This document shows, one piece after another, positions 18,901-26,908 of a stretch of DNA of 64,000 bases; the stretch's first letter is position 1; each line of letters begins with the position of its first letter. The position numbers and the translations under genes are program-made. Location of the stretch: the NCBI GenBank assembly GCA_020634335.1, contig JACKBY010000018.1, positions 1 to 64,000 on the forward strand, written 5' to 3'. The notes under the pieces are model-generated. The model saw only the letters and a program-made list of their open reading frames with translations, made no database searches and was not told the DNA's origin. The stretch is from Promineifilum sp. (GTDB taxonomy: Bacteria; Chloroflexota; Anaerolineae; Promineifilales; Promineifilaceae).

Positions 18901-19646
18901 GCGAGATTCTGGGCTGGTTGGGCGAATTCGGCCAGGCCATCGAGGATATGGTCGCCGGCCATAAAAAGACGTGCGAAGCGGGCTTCATCGCCGGTCAGCT
19001 GCTATCCGCCTCATTCCTTTCGCGGGTGTTCCAGGAATTGGGCGAAATGGATGAAGCCCGACGTTGGGCACAAGACGCACTGCGTGTGGGTCGAGACCAG
19101 CTGCCGCAGTTTGTCGGTCTGAGTATCGGCCGCCTCGCGTCCGTCCTCATGGCCCAGGGAGAGGTGGACGCCGCCGCCGCCCTGCTAACCGACCCGCAAG
19201 CCCTTGAAGAACAGCAGCAACTTTTCATGTGGTACGACATCAGCCGCGCGCAAATCGAATTGGCTCTGGCACGCGCGGCGTGGGTGGAGGCCACCGCCCT
19301 GGCCCGCCAAGCCGTCAAACGATTTGAAGAATGGGGGTGCAATCTGTGGCTGCCCGACATGTGGTGTCTCGAGGCGACAGCGTTGCGGGCCGGCGGCCGT
19401 CTCGATGAGGCGGCCGGGCAGATGAGCCTCGCCATCGACTTGGCTCGCACGCTGGACATGCGCGGCGTGCTATGGCGCTACCTCGGGCGGGCGGGCGAAA
19501 TCGAACGCGAACGGGGCCGCGAGGCCGAGGCCCAAGCCCGGGAGGTCGCCGCGGCAGCCGAGATCGACTATCTGGCCACGCGCATTTATCCCCCCGGCCT
19601 CCTGGACACTTTCCTGCGCCGGTCCAGAGTAGCCAACGTAGTGTAA
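15966..19646 (+). CDS. Zinc-ribbon / class III nucleotidyl cyclase / AAA ATPase / TPR regulatory protein
   Basis: This 1226-residue multidomain protein has a double zinc ribbon at the N-terminus (Cys 3/6/17/20 and 28/31/42/45). A class III adenylate/guanylate cyclase domain follows (about 113-290), with metal aspartates Asp122 in LFCDIQGST and Asp166 in MGDGLLAFFG and a GINTGLVVVGAVGS segment. Next is an AAA_16-type ATPase (Walker A GDAGLGKTR near 340, Walker B-like LVITLDELQWLD), then about 500 residues of TPR-like helices. This layout is common in Chloroflexota, Myxococcota and Actinobacteria. Cyclase activity is plausible because both metal ligands are kept. The input signal is unknown. 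Confidence 0.88.
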   Translation: MNCPTCDTDNRQGAAFCRQCGSLLLPACPGCGAAAAVDANFCDRCGRPLAPRAWTGVRFSASPPVSSRSAALPEDSLGTPAAPPTLGSASLDRFIPRELLTKLTAARGAAAERRVVTMLFCDIQGSTALAEQLDPEEWTEIVNSAFEQMIRPVYKYEGTVARLMGDGLLAFFGAPMAHEDDPRRAVLAGLAIVDGIRSWRETQPAAARQLDVRVGINTGLVVVGAVGSDLRLEYSAIGDAINLAARMEQTAAPGTVRIAEDTYRLVADQFELEPLGDVDVKGKTQPVMAYRVLRRIGLNNRRATTTVRSALVNRRKEWEAIEQAFHSIERGRGSIVFLIGDAGLGKTRLLDEAIERLLPEISAASRFYSIAAVSYEASQPFGLLLRLMRAPLGLMPDDPPALIRQRVAALVADEDDRRVLETLFGVAGTTNGQGLAGEQFTHQLGECLDRFWRAQAAGPLVITLDELQWLDSSSAGRLAPLFALSEDTPLLFLCALRRERHAAGWRLMETAGRDLPHRLSEIALHPLNDMESRQLIAGLLNSADLPDTLVTHILEKAEGNPLFVEEVVRHLMERGVLNRDASGAWGVSSLTDVALPDSLQALLTARIDRLDEATRRTLQIAAIFGRHFTRSPLAALVEDPDALDRHLSELQRMELVYETGRVPEPGYSFSHNLIQEAVYQTILLKQRRALHRRVAEVIEALPADNPTAAASVLAQHFIEADAPGKALPHLLTAAGGALRLHATAEALALYERATPIALNGDGNADQLIEIYTNRGRVLELESRFAEAKALYEAFDLLAQSRSNADMELEALIAQGKLYGNVTPFFDPARGRELMERARTLAESAGNRVAEVRILWNLVNADRFDINSLEAAVVNGEKAIDLARQLELGEELAYLLNDVGEIYGTLGRFHESAVYLGEAQERWRQLGNDPMLADSLSSLAVWLHIAGHIHEALDNSEEAVRVTTRIGNLWGEGYSLSVRGEILGWLGEFGQAIEDMVAGHKKTCEAGFIAGQLLSASFLSRVFQELGEMDEARRWAQDALRVGRDQLPQFVGLSIGRLASVLMAQGEVDAAAALLTDPQALEEQQQLFMWYDISRAQIELALARAAWVEATALARQAVKRFEEWGCNLWLPDMWCLEATALRAGGRLDEAAGQMSLAIDLARTLDMRGVLWRYLGRAGEIERERGREAEAQAREVAAAAEIDYLATRIYPPGLLDTFLRRSRVANVV

Positions 19647-19703
19647 AGCTGTCCAGCTTGGAGCCCGCCCTCAGCCGGGACAGAGTGAGCCAAAAACACG
19701 AGT

Positions 19704-19731
19704 GTCGGCCATGCTATCCAGCATGGCCGAC
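19704..19731. repeat. Perfect 12-bp hairpin with ATCC loop
   Basis: GTCGGCCATGCT and its exact reverse complement flank a 4-base loop. It lies between the cyclase gene and the FAD oxidoreductase gene and is not followed by a T run. It is more likely a REP-like element or mRNA-processing structure than a strong intrinsic terminator. A smaller palindrome (AAGCT-GTCC-AGCTT) lies about 55 bases upstream. Confidence 0.7.
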
Positions 19732-19759
19732 AGCAGAAAAGACGACAGGAGATATTTCA

Positions 19760-20935
19760 ATGCCCAACACATTCGACGCCATCATCATCGGTGGCGGCAT
19801 CAACGGCTGCTCCACCGCGTTGCAACTGGCGCGGCGCGGCGTCAAGGTCGCCGTCATCGAGAAGGACAATATCGGCGACGGCCCCACCGGCCGCTCCTCG
19901 GCCATCATCCGCCAGCACTATTCCAACGAACTCACCGCGCGCATGGCCCACTACAGCCTGGGGGTCTTTCAGGATTTCGAAGAGCAAGTGGGCGGGGAAT
20001 GCGGCTTCCGACGCACCGGCTTTCTGGCCCTGGCCGCAGCCAAGGACCAGGCGGGGCTGGAAGCCAACGTGGCTTTACAGCGCGGTGTCGGTATTCGTAC
20101 CGAACTGCTGACCGTTGAAGCCCTGCGCGAGATCATGCCCGGCATCGAGGACGCCGACCTTGTCGCCGCCGCCTGGGAAGAAGACAGCGGTTATGCCGAC
20201 CCCTATCTGACCGTCAACGCCTATGCCGCCGCTGCCCGGCAGGCCGGGGCACGCCTGTTCATCAATACGGCCGTTACCGGCATCACCCGCCACGGCGACC
20301 GTGTCACCGGCGTGCGGACGACCGGGGGCGACTTTTCCGCGCCGGTCGTCGTCAATTGCGCCGGGCCGTGGGGAGCGCGCGTGGCCCGCATGGCCGGCCT
20401 GGAGATTCCGGTCAGCGCTTGCCGCGTCCAGGTGTCGTTCTTCCGGCGGCCGTCCGGCGAAGAGGCTGTCCACCCCGTGGTCGTCGACTTCATCAACGCC
20501 TCCTACTTCCGCAGCGAGACCGGCAACCTGACGCTCGTCGGCCTGGTCGACCCGGAGGAAGCCAATGCCATGGTCAACCCCGACAAATACGACGAGGGCG
20601 TCGATACCGATTTCATTCTCGACACGGGCGAGCGGCTCATTCGCCGCTACCCGGCCATGGAGCGCAGCGACAGCGCCGGAGGCTACGCCGCGCTCTACGA
20701 CATCACCCCCGACTGGCATGTCATCGTCGACGAGCCGCTGCCGGGCAGCGGCTTCTTCCTGTGCTGCGGCTCCAGCGGCCACGGCTTCAAGCTTGGCCCG
20801 GCCGTGGGCCTGATGGTGGCCGAGCGCGTGCTGGGCGTGGATAATCCGCGCTTTGACCCGCACCTGTTCCGCCTCGGCCGTTTTGCCGACGATGAGCCGG
20901 TGCGCGGGCGCTACGAATACAGCATCGCCGGCTGA
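19760..20935 (+). CDS. FAD-dependent oxidoreductase, DAO/sarcosine oxidase beta-like
   Basis: This 391-residue flavoprotein has an N-terminal dinucleotide-binding motif (AIIIGGGINGCSTALQLARRG, seen at about residues 8-28, with Glu near 35 for the ribose) and the C-terminal GFKLGPAVGLMVAE segment of the D-amino-acid oxidase superfamily. GPTGRSSAIIRQHYSNE resembles the flavin-contacting region of sarcosine/dimethylglycine oxidase beta subunits. It should oxidise an amine or amino acid with FAD. AGGAG lies upstream of the ATG at 19760, and the longer in-frame ORF overlaps the cyclase gene and is rejected. The substrate is not predictable. Confidence 0.88.
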   Translation: MPNTFDAIIIGGGINGCSTALQLARRGVKVAVIEKDNIGDGPTGRSSAIIRQHYSNELTARMAHYSLGVFQDFEEQVGGECGFRRTGFLALAAAKDQAGLEANVALQRGVGIRTELLTVEALREIMPGIEDADLVAAAWEEDSGYADPYLTVNAYAAAARQAGARLFINTAVTGITRHGDRVTGVRTTGGDFSAPVVVNCAGPWGARVARMAGLEIPVSACRVQVSFFRRPSGEEAVHPVVVDFINASYFRSETGNLTLVGLVDPEEANAMVNPDKYDEGVDTDFILDTGERLIRRYPAMERSDSAGGYAALYDITPDWHVIVDEPLPGSGFFLCCGSSGHGFKLGPAVGLMVAERVLGVDNPRFDPHLFRLGRFADDEPVRGRYEYSIAG

Positions 20936-21014
20936 TAACCTTACCGGGGTGGGCCGCACCCCGCCTATCACTTCAACCCGACCGGAGTGAGGAAGGTTCT
21001 GGCAGAGGTGGTAG

Positions 21015-21032
21015 CGCCGGTTTCTTAACCGG
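21015..21032. repeat. REP-like hairpin, CCGGTT-TCTT-AACCGG
   Basis: A 6-bp perfect stem (21017-21022 with 21027-21032) encloses the loop TCTT. The same loop and a near-identical stem recur at 43515-43532. Confidence 0.55.
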
Positions 21033-21075
21033 TTCCGCAGCCCAGCCCGACTATTTGACCCACCTCGTTCCCGAC

Positions 21076-21095
21076 CGCCGGATTGGAATCCGGCG
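21076..21095. repeat. REP-like hairpin, CGCCGGAT-TGGA-ATCCGGCG
   Basis: An 8-bp perfect stem encloses a TGGA loop. The stem sequence GCCGGAT is shared with the element at 43515-43532. Confidence 0.6.
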
Positions 21096-21194
21096 CTCTA
21101 TCTCGACAACCGAAACACCCGGCAACGGCGTGCCGGCGAAATGGCGGCCGTTGCCGGGTGCTCCATCAAAGAGCGCGGCGTCGTTGGCCCAACG

Positions 21195-21695
21195 TCATTC
21201 GTTTCCCTGGCTCGATTCGTGTTCAACTTCAGCGGATGGGGATAAACCCGCCGTCGCCGCCAGACCATCGGCCAGCGCCGCTTTTTCGGCGTCCGTCAGC
21301 CGCGCTTCCGGGTGAGTAATAAGGAATTGAGCCGGCGGCATCTCGCCATTCAGGATCGTCTCGCCAAGTTCCTCCGATTCATGGCCTTCGTGCCCGTGTT
21401 CGGCGTGGCTCTGGTTCCAGTTCGAAAAATTCAGATGTTGACGTCCTTCGTCAACGTCATGCTGCACCAGCCAGGAGACGGGGGCGACATTGGAGTACCA
21501 GGGCCACGTCGTCTCGTTGGAGTGGCAATCAAAACAGGCTCGTTGGGCCAGCTCGCGCGTCTGGGGGCTGTCCCAATTAGGCTCAGCCACGATCGGGGGG
21601 TTGTCGTGTGCCCGGCCATAGGGCACCAGTTGAATGAGCAGAAAACCGGCCGCCAAAACGGCCACTACGATCAGGATCAACTTGCGAACGTTCAT
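21195..21695 (-). CDS. Haem-binding domain protein (single CxxCH, membrane-anchored)
   Basis: This 166-residue protein has an N-terminal signal/anchor helix (about 4-24) and a CFDCHSNET haem c attachment motif (Cys54, Cys57, His58). TTWPWYSNVAPVSWLVQHDVDEGRQHLNFSNW follows in sequence, which is characteristic of the Haem_bd family; the later GEMPP..FLITHPEARLTDAE segment also fits. The family is exported and probably holds one c-type haem on the outer face of the cytoplasmic membrane. A GGAG ribosome-binding site precedes the ATG at 21695. The middle is His/Glu-rich (HAEHGHEGHE), which may bind metal. The redox partner is unknown. Confidence 0.87.
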   Translation of the reverse strand: MNVRKLILIVVAVLAAGFLLIQLVPYGRAHDNPPIVAEPNWDSPQTRELAQRACFDCHSNETTWPWYSNVAPVSWLVQHDVDEGRQHLNFSNWNQSHAEHGHEGHESEELGETILNGEMPPAQFLITHPEARLTDAEKAALADGLAATAGLSPSAEVEHESSQGNE

Positions 21696-22101
21696 GTGTA
21701 AAGCTCCGGCAAATTGGCGCAAGGCAATGCTTGCATCAGGTTAATTCCCCCAACCTAATCGCCGTCTGTCCGGCGATCCACCACCACAGAGTATATCACA
21801 GCATATGCATCGCTATAAATTTCTCTCAATGGTGGGTCATCAGCCACGGCCTTGGGCATGGTCCAGCCATGGATTCGTACAGCGCCTCGTCGCGCTGCAT
21901 GCAAGGCGGCAAAACGGGACGGTTAGCCGCACCACGCCATCTCATCGATTTGGCTTTAAGTAAAATTACCCAAATTACCGGCCTGAAGACCCGGGGACGT
22001 CATTCCTTTGCTATAATGTTCCCGATTGCGGCCGCCGCCTTGCTCGCGTTACCCTCCGGCCGCGCTCGTCCGTCTGCAAGCACGATCTGAGGAGGTCCGG
22101 C
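21696..22101. other. Intergenic region between divergent genes
   Basis: This 406-base spacer lies between the haem-binding protein gene and the secreted repeat protein gene. Only an extended -10 promoter near the right end (22009-22017) is supported. Short ORFs here have no recognisable sequence. Confidence 0.5.
22009..22017 (+). promoter_or_regulatory. Extended -10 promoter (TGCTATAAT)
   Basis: This is the same 9-base element as at 3508-3516. Transcription would start near 22024 and leave a leader of about 78 bases before the ATG at 22102, which has a GAGGAGG ribosome-binding site. Confidence 0.5.
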
Positions 22102-24072
22102 ATGAAATTTAGAATTCTGACAATCGTCGCCGCGATGTCGCTGGCGTTAGGACTGGTGGGCATCACCCTGGCGCTGGCCCAGGACGGCGCGCCCGCCCCC
22201 GCTGCCCCAACCGAAGCCGAGCGCGAGGCCGCCGCGGCGGCGGCGATGGAAGCCCACCCGCCGGCCATCGCTCGCGCCTCGACGGTCTTCACGCCCCCGG
22301 CTGTCATCTCCGCCCCCTTGTTCGTGGGCGTCGACGAACCGACCGAATTCACCTACCTGGTCGACCCGGCGACATCCGATGCCTACCCGCTCTTCGACGG
22401 CTTCGATGTCTGGGGGGCCGCCTTCGATGCCGACAACCGCCGCGTCTTCTTCTCGCTGGGGACGCCGCTGGCGGTGTGGCCGCTGGACGGTTCGCCGGGA
22501 GCCCTGGGGATCGTCCGCAGCGATACGTCGGCGGAGCCTCTGGCGATTGCCGGCCTGGCTTACCACGAGGGGACGCTCTACGGTTCGCGAACCGTCGACA
22601 GCGTCGCAGACCCGGAGGCTATCTACACCATCGATCCGGCTACACTGAGCGCGACGCTCTACCTGACGTATAACGTCCCCATCGACCAGACCGACATCGG
22701 CGGATTGGCCGTCGATCCGGCCACCGGCGACCTCTACGGCACGAACGACGCCGCCGCGCTGCGCGGCCTGGTGAGGATCGGCGCGGACGGCAACGTCACC
22801 GTTGTCGCCCCCTACCCCGCCGGACAAACCGACATCGACGGCTTGGCTATCGGCGACGGCCGCGCCTACCTCGTCACTGATGAACCCGGCGACTTCTACG
22901 TCTTCGACTTCGCCACGCTTACCTACACCACGCCCATCACCAATCCCTGGACGACGAGCGAGATTTTCGCCGGGGCAGCGTGGATCACCGAGCCGGCCGC
23001 CCCCACTCCCTCGCTCATTCTGACCAAAACCGTGGGCCTCGACCCCAATACGTGCGCCAAAACTGCGTCTCTGATCCTGACCGAAACGATGGATGTCACC
23101 TACTGCTATACGGTCTTTAATAGCGGCGATATAACGTTGACTCATCACACCCTGGAAGATAGCGCGCTGGGCAATCTACTGGACGATTTTCCCTACGATC
23201 TAACCCCGGCCACGTCCGTCTTTCTGACCGAAACGACGTCGATCACCCGGACGACGGTCAACACCGCCACCTGGACAGCCTACACCCTTAGCCCCACAGA
23301 CACAGTGACGGCCACGGCGACCGCCGTCGTTACCATGAATGTCCCTGTAGCGGAGGCAGCCATCACCTTGACCAAAACTGTGGGGCTCAACCCCAACGAC
23401 TGCGCCGAAACCACATCCCTCGCCCTCACCGAACCCGGCGAGGTCACGTACTGCTACACGGTGGTCAATACCGGCGGGGTCACATTGACCCGTCATAGCC
23501 TGGAAGATAGCGCGCTGGGCAGCCTGCTGGATGATTCGCCCTATGAGTTGGGTCCGGCCGCGTCGTTCTCCCTGACCCAGACGGCATCTATCACTCAGAC
23601 GACGGTCAATACCGCCACCTGGACGGCCTATAACGTGGGCCCGACGGACATGGTCTCGGCCACGGCCGCGGCCACCGTTACCGTACCGGTCATCGGGGCC
23701 GCGGCGGACATCGACGTCGCACCCGCGTCGCTGTCGGCCGATCTGATCCCCACGGGTCAGACTACCGCCGGCGTGACGATCAGCAACAGCGGCGACGCAA
23801 ATCTGACGTGGACGGTGTTCTTTGCGCCGTTTGAATGCACCACACCCGGCGCGTTGCTGTGGGCATCGGCCAACCCGACCGGCGGCACCACGGCCCCCGG
23901 CGCAGCGTCGGACGTGACGGTCACGTTCACCGCCGCCGGGTCACCCCTGGGCGATCTGATGGGTGTCCTGTGCGTGAGCAGCAATGACCCCGATGAGCCG
24001 GTCGTCTCCGTGCCGCTAACCCTGACCTTGCACGAGATCCGCAGCTTTCTGCCGATCATTTTTAAGCCGTAG
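22102..24072 (+). CDS. Secreted protein with N-terminal propeller-like region and two DUF11-like repeats
   Basis: This is a 656-residue exported protein. It has a signal peptide (1-26, ending ALAQD), an Ala/Glu-rich stretch, a beta-propeller-like region (about 80-290) with repeated 'GLAVDPATGDLYGT' and 'GLAIGDGRAYLV' segments, and two tandem repeats of about 110 residues. The repeats (about 305-410 and 418-525) share LTKTVGL.PN.C...., VTYCYTV.N.G..TLT.H.LEDSALG.LLDD and TTVNTATWTAY. A final Ig-like domain ends in FLPIIFKP. The repeats resemble DUF11/conserved-repeat domains of surface proteins. The C-terminal tail resembles the short YLPLV-type end seen on many Chloroflexota exported proteins and may be a sorting tag. 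It is probably a cell-surface protein. Confidence 0.8.
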   Translation: MKFRILTIVAAMSLALGLVGITLALAQDGAPAPAAPTEAEREAAAAAAMEAHPPAIARASTVFTPPAVISAPLFVGVDEPTEFTYLVDPATSDAYPLFDGFDVWGAAFDADNRRVFFSLGTPLAVWPLDGSPGALGIVRSDTSAEPLAIAGLAYHEGTLYGSRTVDSVADPEAIYTIDPATLSATLYLTYNVPIDQTDIGGLAVDPATGDLYGTNDAAALRGLVRIGADGNVTVVAPYPAGQTDIDGLAIGDGRAYLVTDEPGDFYVFDFATLTYTTPITNPWTTSEIFAGAAWITEPAAPTPSLILTKTVGLDPNTCAKTASLILTETMDVTYCYTVFNSGDITLTHHTLEDSALGNLLDDFPYDLTPATSVFLTETTSITRTTVNTATWTAYTLSPTDTVTATATAVVTMNVPVAEAAITLTKTVGLNPNDCAETTSLALTEPGEVTYCYTVVNTGGVTLTRHSLEDSALGSLLDDSPYELGPAASFSLTQTASITQTTVNTATWTAYNVGPTDMVSATAAATVTVPVIGAAADIDVAPASLSADLIPTGQTTAGVTISNSGDANLTWTVFFAPFECTTPGALLWASANPTGGTTAPGAASDVTVTFTAAGSPLGDLMGVLCVSSNDPDEPVVSVPLTLTLHEIRSFLPIIFKP

Positions 24073-24085
24073 GTAGGGTTGAGTA

Positions 24086-24117
24086 GACCTGTCAGGTGGC
24101 AGAGCACCTGACAGGTC
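24086..24117. terminator. Perfect 13-bp hairpin between convergent genes
   Basis: GACCTGTCAGGTG and its exact reverse complement flank a 6-base loop. The hairpin lies in the 54-base gap between two convergent genes, so it could end transcription in both directions, although no long T run follows. A diverged half copy (11 of 12 bases) lies at 24777-24788, which suggests the element is also a dispersed repeat. Confidence 0.55.
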
Positions 24118-24126
24118 AGGGGACGT

Positions 24127-24726
24127 TTAGCCAATAGGATCGCCGATGCCGTTGGTGCAGGCCGCGCCGCGCTCGGGCGTGTTCGGGCCGAGGCGGTAGC
24201 GCTCCACAAAGCGGTCGACGCGACTGTCGGCGATATCGTCGACTTCCATTTGCACGCCCCAGGTCGTCAGCACGATGGGGCTGCGTTGTTCCGGATAGGG
24301 GCTAATGAGGGTGAACGTTTGGCCGCGGAAGTGCTCGACGATGTCGGCGATCTGGTCGGCCGGCAGATCAGGTTGGTAGGTAACCCACAACGCGCCGTGC
24401 TCCATCGAGTGGATGGCGTGGGCGCTGTTTAGCGGTTCATCGTAGATGCCGCAATTTTGCCAGACCGGATCGTGGACGCCGCCGGCCGGGGGCAGCTCGC
24501 CATAAGGGATGTCGAGGTTCAGTTCGTGGCCCTGAGACGGCCGAGCGAACGTCACCACGCCCTCGATCTCCGGCTCCGGCCGCAACCCCAGATACAGGAG
24601 CACGCCCAGAATAGCCACGCCAATGATGGCCGTTGCCGCGATCAGGATTGTCCGGTTCGATGAGGACTCCGCTTGCTTCGAACTTTTCTTGCCGGCCGGC
24701 TTCTTCCGGCTGCGCGATGAACCCAT
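24127..24726 (-). CDS. DUF3105 protein, membrane-anchored
   Basis: This 199-residue protein has a basic, Lys/Ser-rich cytoplasmic N-terminus (1-24), one transmembrane helix (about 26-48) and an outward DUF3105 domain. The conserved family sequence includes HDPVWQNCGIYDEPL, NSAHAIHSMEHGALWVTYQPDL and LISPYPEQRSPIVLTTWG. The conserved Cys and two His suggest metal or redox chemistry, but the function of the family is unknown to me. AAGGAG precedes the ATG at 24726; the longer in-frame ORF has no matching sequence. Confidence 0.88.
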   Translation of the reverse strand: MGSSRSRKKPAGKKSSKQAESSSNRTILIAATAIIGVAILGVLLYLGLRPEPEIEGVVTFARPSQGHELNLDIPYGELPPAGGVHDPVWQNCGIYDEPLNSAHAIHSMEHGALWVTYQPDLPADQIADIVEHFRGQTFTLISPYPEQRSPIVLTTWGVQMEVDDIADSRVDRFVERYRLGPNTPERGAACTNGIGDPIG

Positions 24727-25046
24727 TGCTTCTCTACTCCTTTGGAAATACTGATTTGTCTGCCGCACTCGCCCAATAGACCTGACAGATGAGGGGTCCG
24801 ACTGGATGTCTTGCCCGCCTGCCGGCTCACGTCGAGCACAAATTGACCGGTATGATGACAAAGATCAAGGCGATTGACAAGGAAATGGACTGGGTTCTCA
24901 CTTATGAAGGAACGCTATGCTGTCGTGGACAGGGTAAAAATTTCCCCAATTCACGCCATTTCAATGGTAGGCGGCCGGTGATTATGTTAGCATGACCGCA
25001 CGTTCGTCACTTTTCAGGGAAAAATCTAACCAATAGGGGACAACCC
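24727..25046. other. Intergenic region between divergent genes
   Basis: This 320-base spacer contains the diverged half copy of the 24086 hairpin (24777-24788). A 68-codon ORF crosses it but has no family-like sequence or ribosome-binding site. No precursor peptide for the neighbouring asparagine-synthetase-like protein is recognisable. Confidence 0.45.
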
Positions 25047-26819
25047 ATGTTTACCCGCTACCTCATCACCGTCTTGCCCGCTGGAGAGCGGCTGCCCCAT
25101 CCCGTTACCGCGGCGGCCGTCGTGCAGCGCTCGCTGCCCGGCCACACCGTTTACATCGAGACGCTCAACGAGCCGGATGATGATAAGCCCGACCACGGCC
25201 TGCAAATCGAACACAACGATCCGGCCTGCCTGGTCATCACCGAGGGCTATCTCATCCCCAATGCCGGCAGCGGCCTGCCACACTCCGGCATCTACAATCA
25301 GATCATCATCGACAGCGACGCGGGCGAAGTGCAACTCCACAACGACACTTTCGGCCTGCTGGCTTGCTATTTTGCCCAGGACGGCGGCGCGCTGCGCGTG
25401 TCCAACTCGTTGCGGCTGCTGCGGCGCGGCGGCGCGTTGGGCGTCGACGAGCTGGGCGTGGCCGAGATGTTCCTCTTCGGCGGCTGGACGCCCACCGAGC
25501 GCATCATTGTCCGCGACGCGCAGCGCATGGCGGCGGGCATGCAATATCGCTTTGCGCTGGGCAGCGCCCGCCCGCCGGTCGCCACCCGTCTCACCAGCAC
25601 CTGGACGACCGTGATCGACGAGCCGGTCGAAACCATCGTCGACCGTATCTGTGATCTGTGGAACAGGGCCCTGGCGACCCACTTTGACCCCATCGACACA
25701 CCCATCGGTCTGCTGCTCAGCGGTGGGCTGGATTCGCGTATGGTAGCCGGGGCGGCCGCGGCGCGCGGCAAGCAGCTCGTCGGCCTGACCTTCGGCGATT
25801 TGCGCAGCGACGAGGTGCAAATCGCCCAGCAAGTGGCCGCCGTCACCGGCGCGCAGTGGGTTCCCAGCGGACTGGACGAGGATTTCCCCTTCGAGAGGCT
25901 GGCCTTCGACCGCGTTAACCGCGTGCATGAGACGATGTATAACCTGATGTGGGACGCCAACGCGCCGCTGTTGACCGCCCATGGGGTGCGCCACTTCTCC
26001 ACGGGCGCGACCTTCGAGACTATCTTCGGCGGCCAGAAAGATGCCGACAAGCGCCGCCGTCTGCTGAAGAATCTGCGCCAGGCGGTGTTGGGGCCGTGGG
26101 CCACCGGCCCGGCCACGGCCGCCGAACGCGACGCCGTGACCGACGCCATCCAGGGCATCGGTCGCAAGCGCGCCAGGCACTACGCCTCCCTGCTGGCCGA
26201 GCCGTATCGCAGCCTGATTACCGACAGCCTGCCCGCGGCCGAGCGCGAGGTGGCCGAACGGGTGGCGCTCATCGCCGCTTCCGGCCCCATCACCGCCGCG
26301 CAAATCCGGGAACGCTTTGACAGCGAGCACTACCAGACCCATTACAGCCGCAACCAGGAACGCCAGCTATTCAGTCACGGCACAGTCGTTCTGCCCACCG
26401 TGGATCGCGATCTGGCGAATTATCTGACCAACTTGCCCGCGGGCATGAAGTATGACCACGCCCTCTACTACCGCGTCATCCGGCGGCTTTACCCGCAACT
26501 GGCGGCCATCCCCGTCCCCAACCTGGGCACGAGCGTCGACAAGTCGCAATTGCAGATAGAACTCGTGCGCGTCTGGCAAATCCAGCGCCGGCAACGCCTG
26601 ACGACATGGGTCAATTTCTCCGACTGGATGCGGCTGGGCGACAACATGGCGAAATACGAGCGGCTCTTTCTGGAACAAGACCACTTTTTCGACGGCGACG
26701 CCGTACGCGCTTTTTTCAAGGATGTCGGCGACGGTCGCCGTGGCATCTACGACGGCGGCGAGACGACCGGCTTCCTCAACCTGGCCTATTTGCTCGACAA
26801 GCAGCGGCTTGAGCGGTAG
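25047..26819 (+). CDS. Asparagine-synthetase-like protein without the N-terminal Cys nucleophile
   Basis: This 590-residue protein has a beta-rich N-terminal half that resembles a degenerate class II glutamine amidotransferase domain, followed by an ATP-pyrophosphatase domain with PP-loop LLSGGLDS (about 222-229) and SRMVAGAAAARGK. True asparagine synthetases start Met-Cys and use Cys as the glutaminase nucleophile; here the start is MFTRY, so glutaminase activity is not expected. Proteins of this type act as amide-forming or beta-lactam/lasso-peptide-like cyclases, or remain uncharacterised. No precursor or partner gene is adjacent. The amide acceptor is unknown. Confidence 0.8.
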   Translation: MFTRYLITVLPAGERLPHPVTAAAVVQRSLPGHTVYIETLNEPDDDKPDHGLQIEHNDPACLVITEGYLIPNAGSGLPHSGIYNQIIIDSDAGEVQLHNDTFGLLACYFAQDGGALRVSNSLRLLRRGGALGVDELGVAEMFLFGGWTPTERIIVRDAQRMAAGMQYRFALGSARPPVATRLTSTWTTVIDEPVETIVDRICDLWNRALATHFDPIDTPIGLLLSGGLDSRMVAGAAAARGKQLVGLTFGDLRSDEVQIAQQVAAVTGAQWVPSGLDEDFPFERLAFDRVNRVHETMYNLMWDANAPLLTAHGVRHFSTGATFETIFGGQKDADKRRRLLKNLRQAVLGPWATGPATAAERDAVTDAIQGIGRKRARHYASLLAEPYRSLITDSLPAAEREVAERVALIAASGPITAAQIRERFDSEHYQTHYSRNQERQLFSHGTVVLPTVDRDLANYLTNLPAGMKYDHALYYRVIRRLYPQLAAIPVPNLGTSVDKSQLQIELVRVWQIQRRQRLTTWVNFSDWMRLGDNMAKYERLFLEQDHFFDGDAVRAFFKDVGDGRRGIYDGGETTGFLNLAYLLDKQRLER

Positions 26820-26889
26820 GGGGGAGCCGGGCAGAAGCGGAATAGGGGAGAAAGGAAGACAACCGTTGGCAACGGTCGCTCCCTTCCTA

Positions 26890-26908
26890 ATTCGTCATTC
26901 GTCATTCG
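26890..26908. repeat. Tandem heptanucleotide repeat (ATTCGTC)n
   Basis: About 2.7 head-to-tail copies of ATTCGTC lie in the short gap at the 3' ends of two convergent genes and run into the end of the hydrolase gene. The reverse complement of this heptamer is the unit found at 31687-31718. Confidence 0.55.

Larger units (their letters stand above)
20936..21194. other. Intergenic region with REP-like hairpins
   Basis: This spacer separates the FAD oxidoreductase from the convergent haem-binding protein gene. It holds two small perfect hairpins of the same general design (21015-21032 and 21076-21095). I see no gene in it. Confidence 0.55.

Noticed and set aside
24789..24995. 68-codon ORF before the asparagine-synthetase-like gene as a possible precursor peptide
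   Set aside because: It has no leader/core pattern or ribosome-binding site and no lasso- or lantibiotic-like features.
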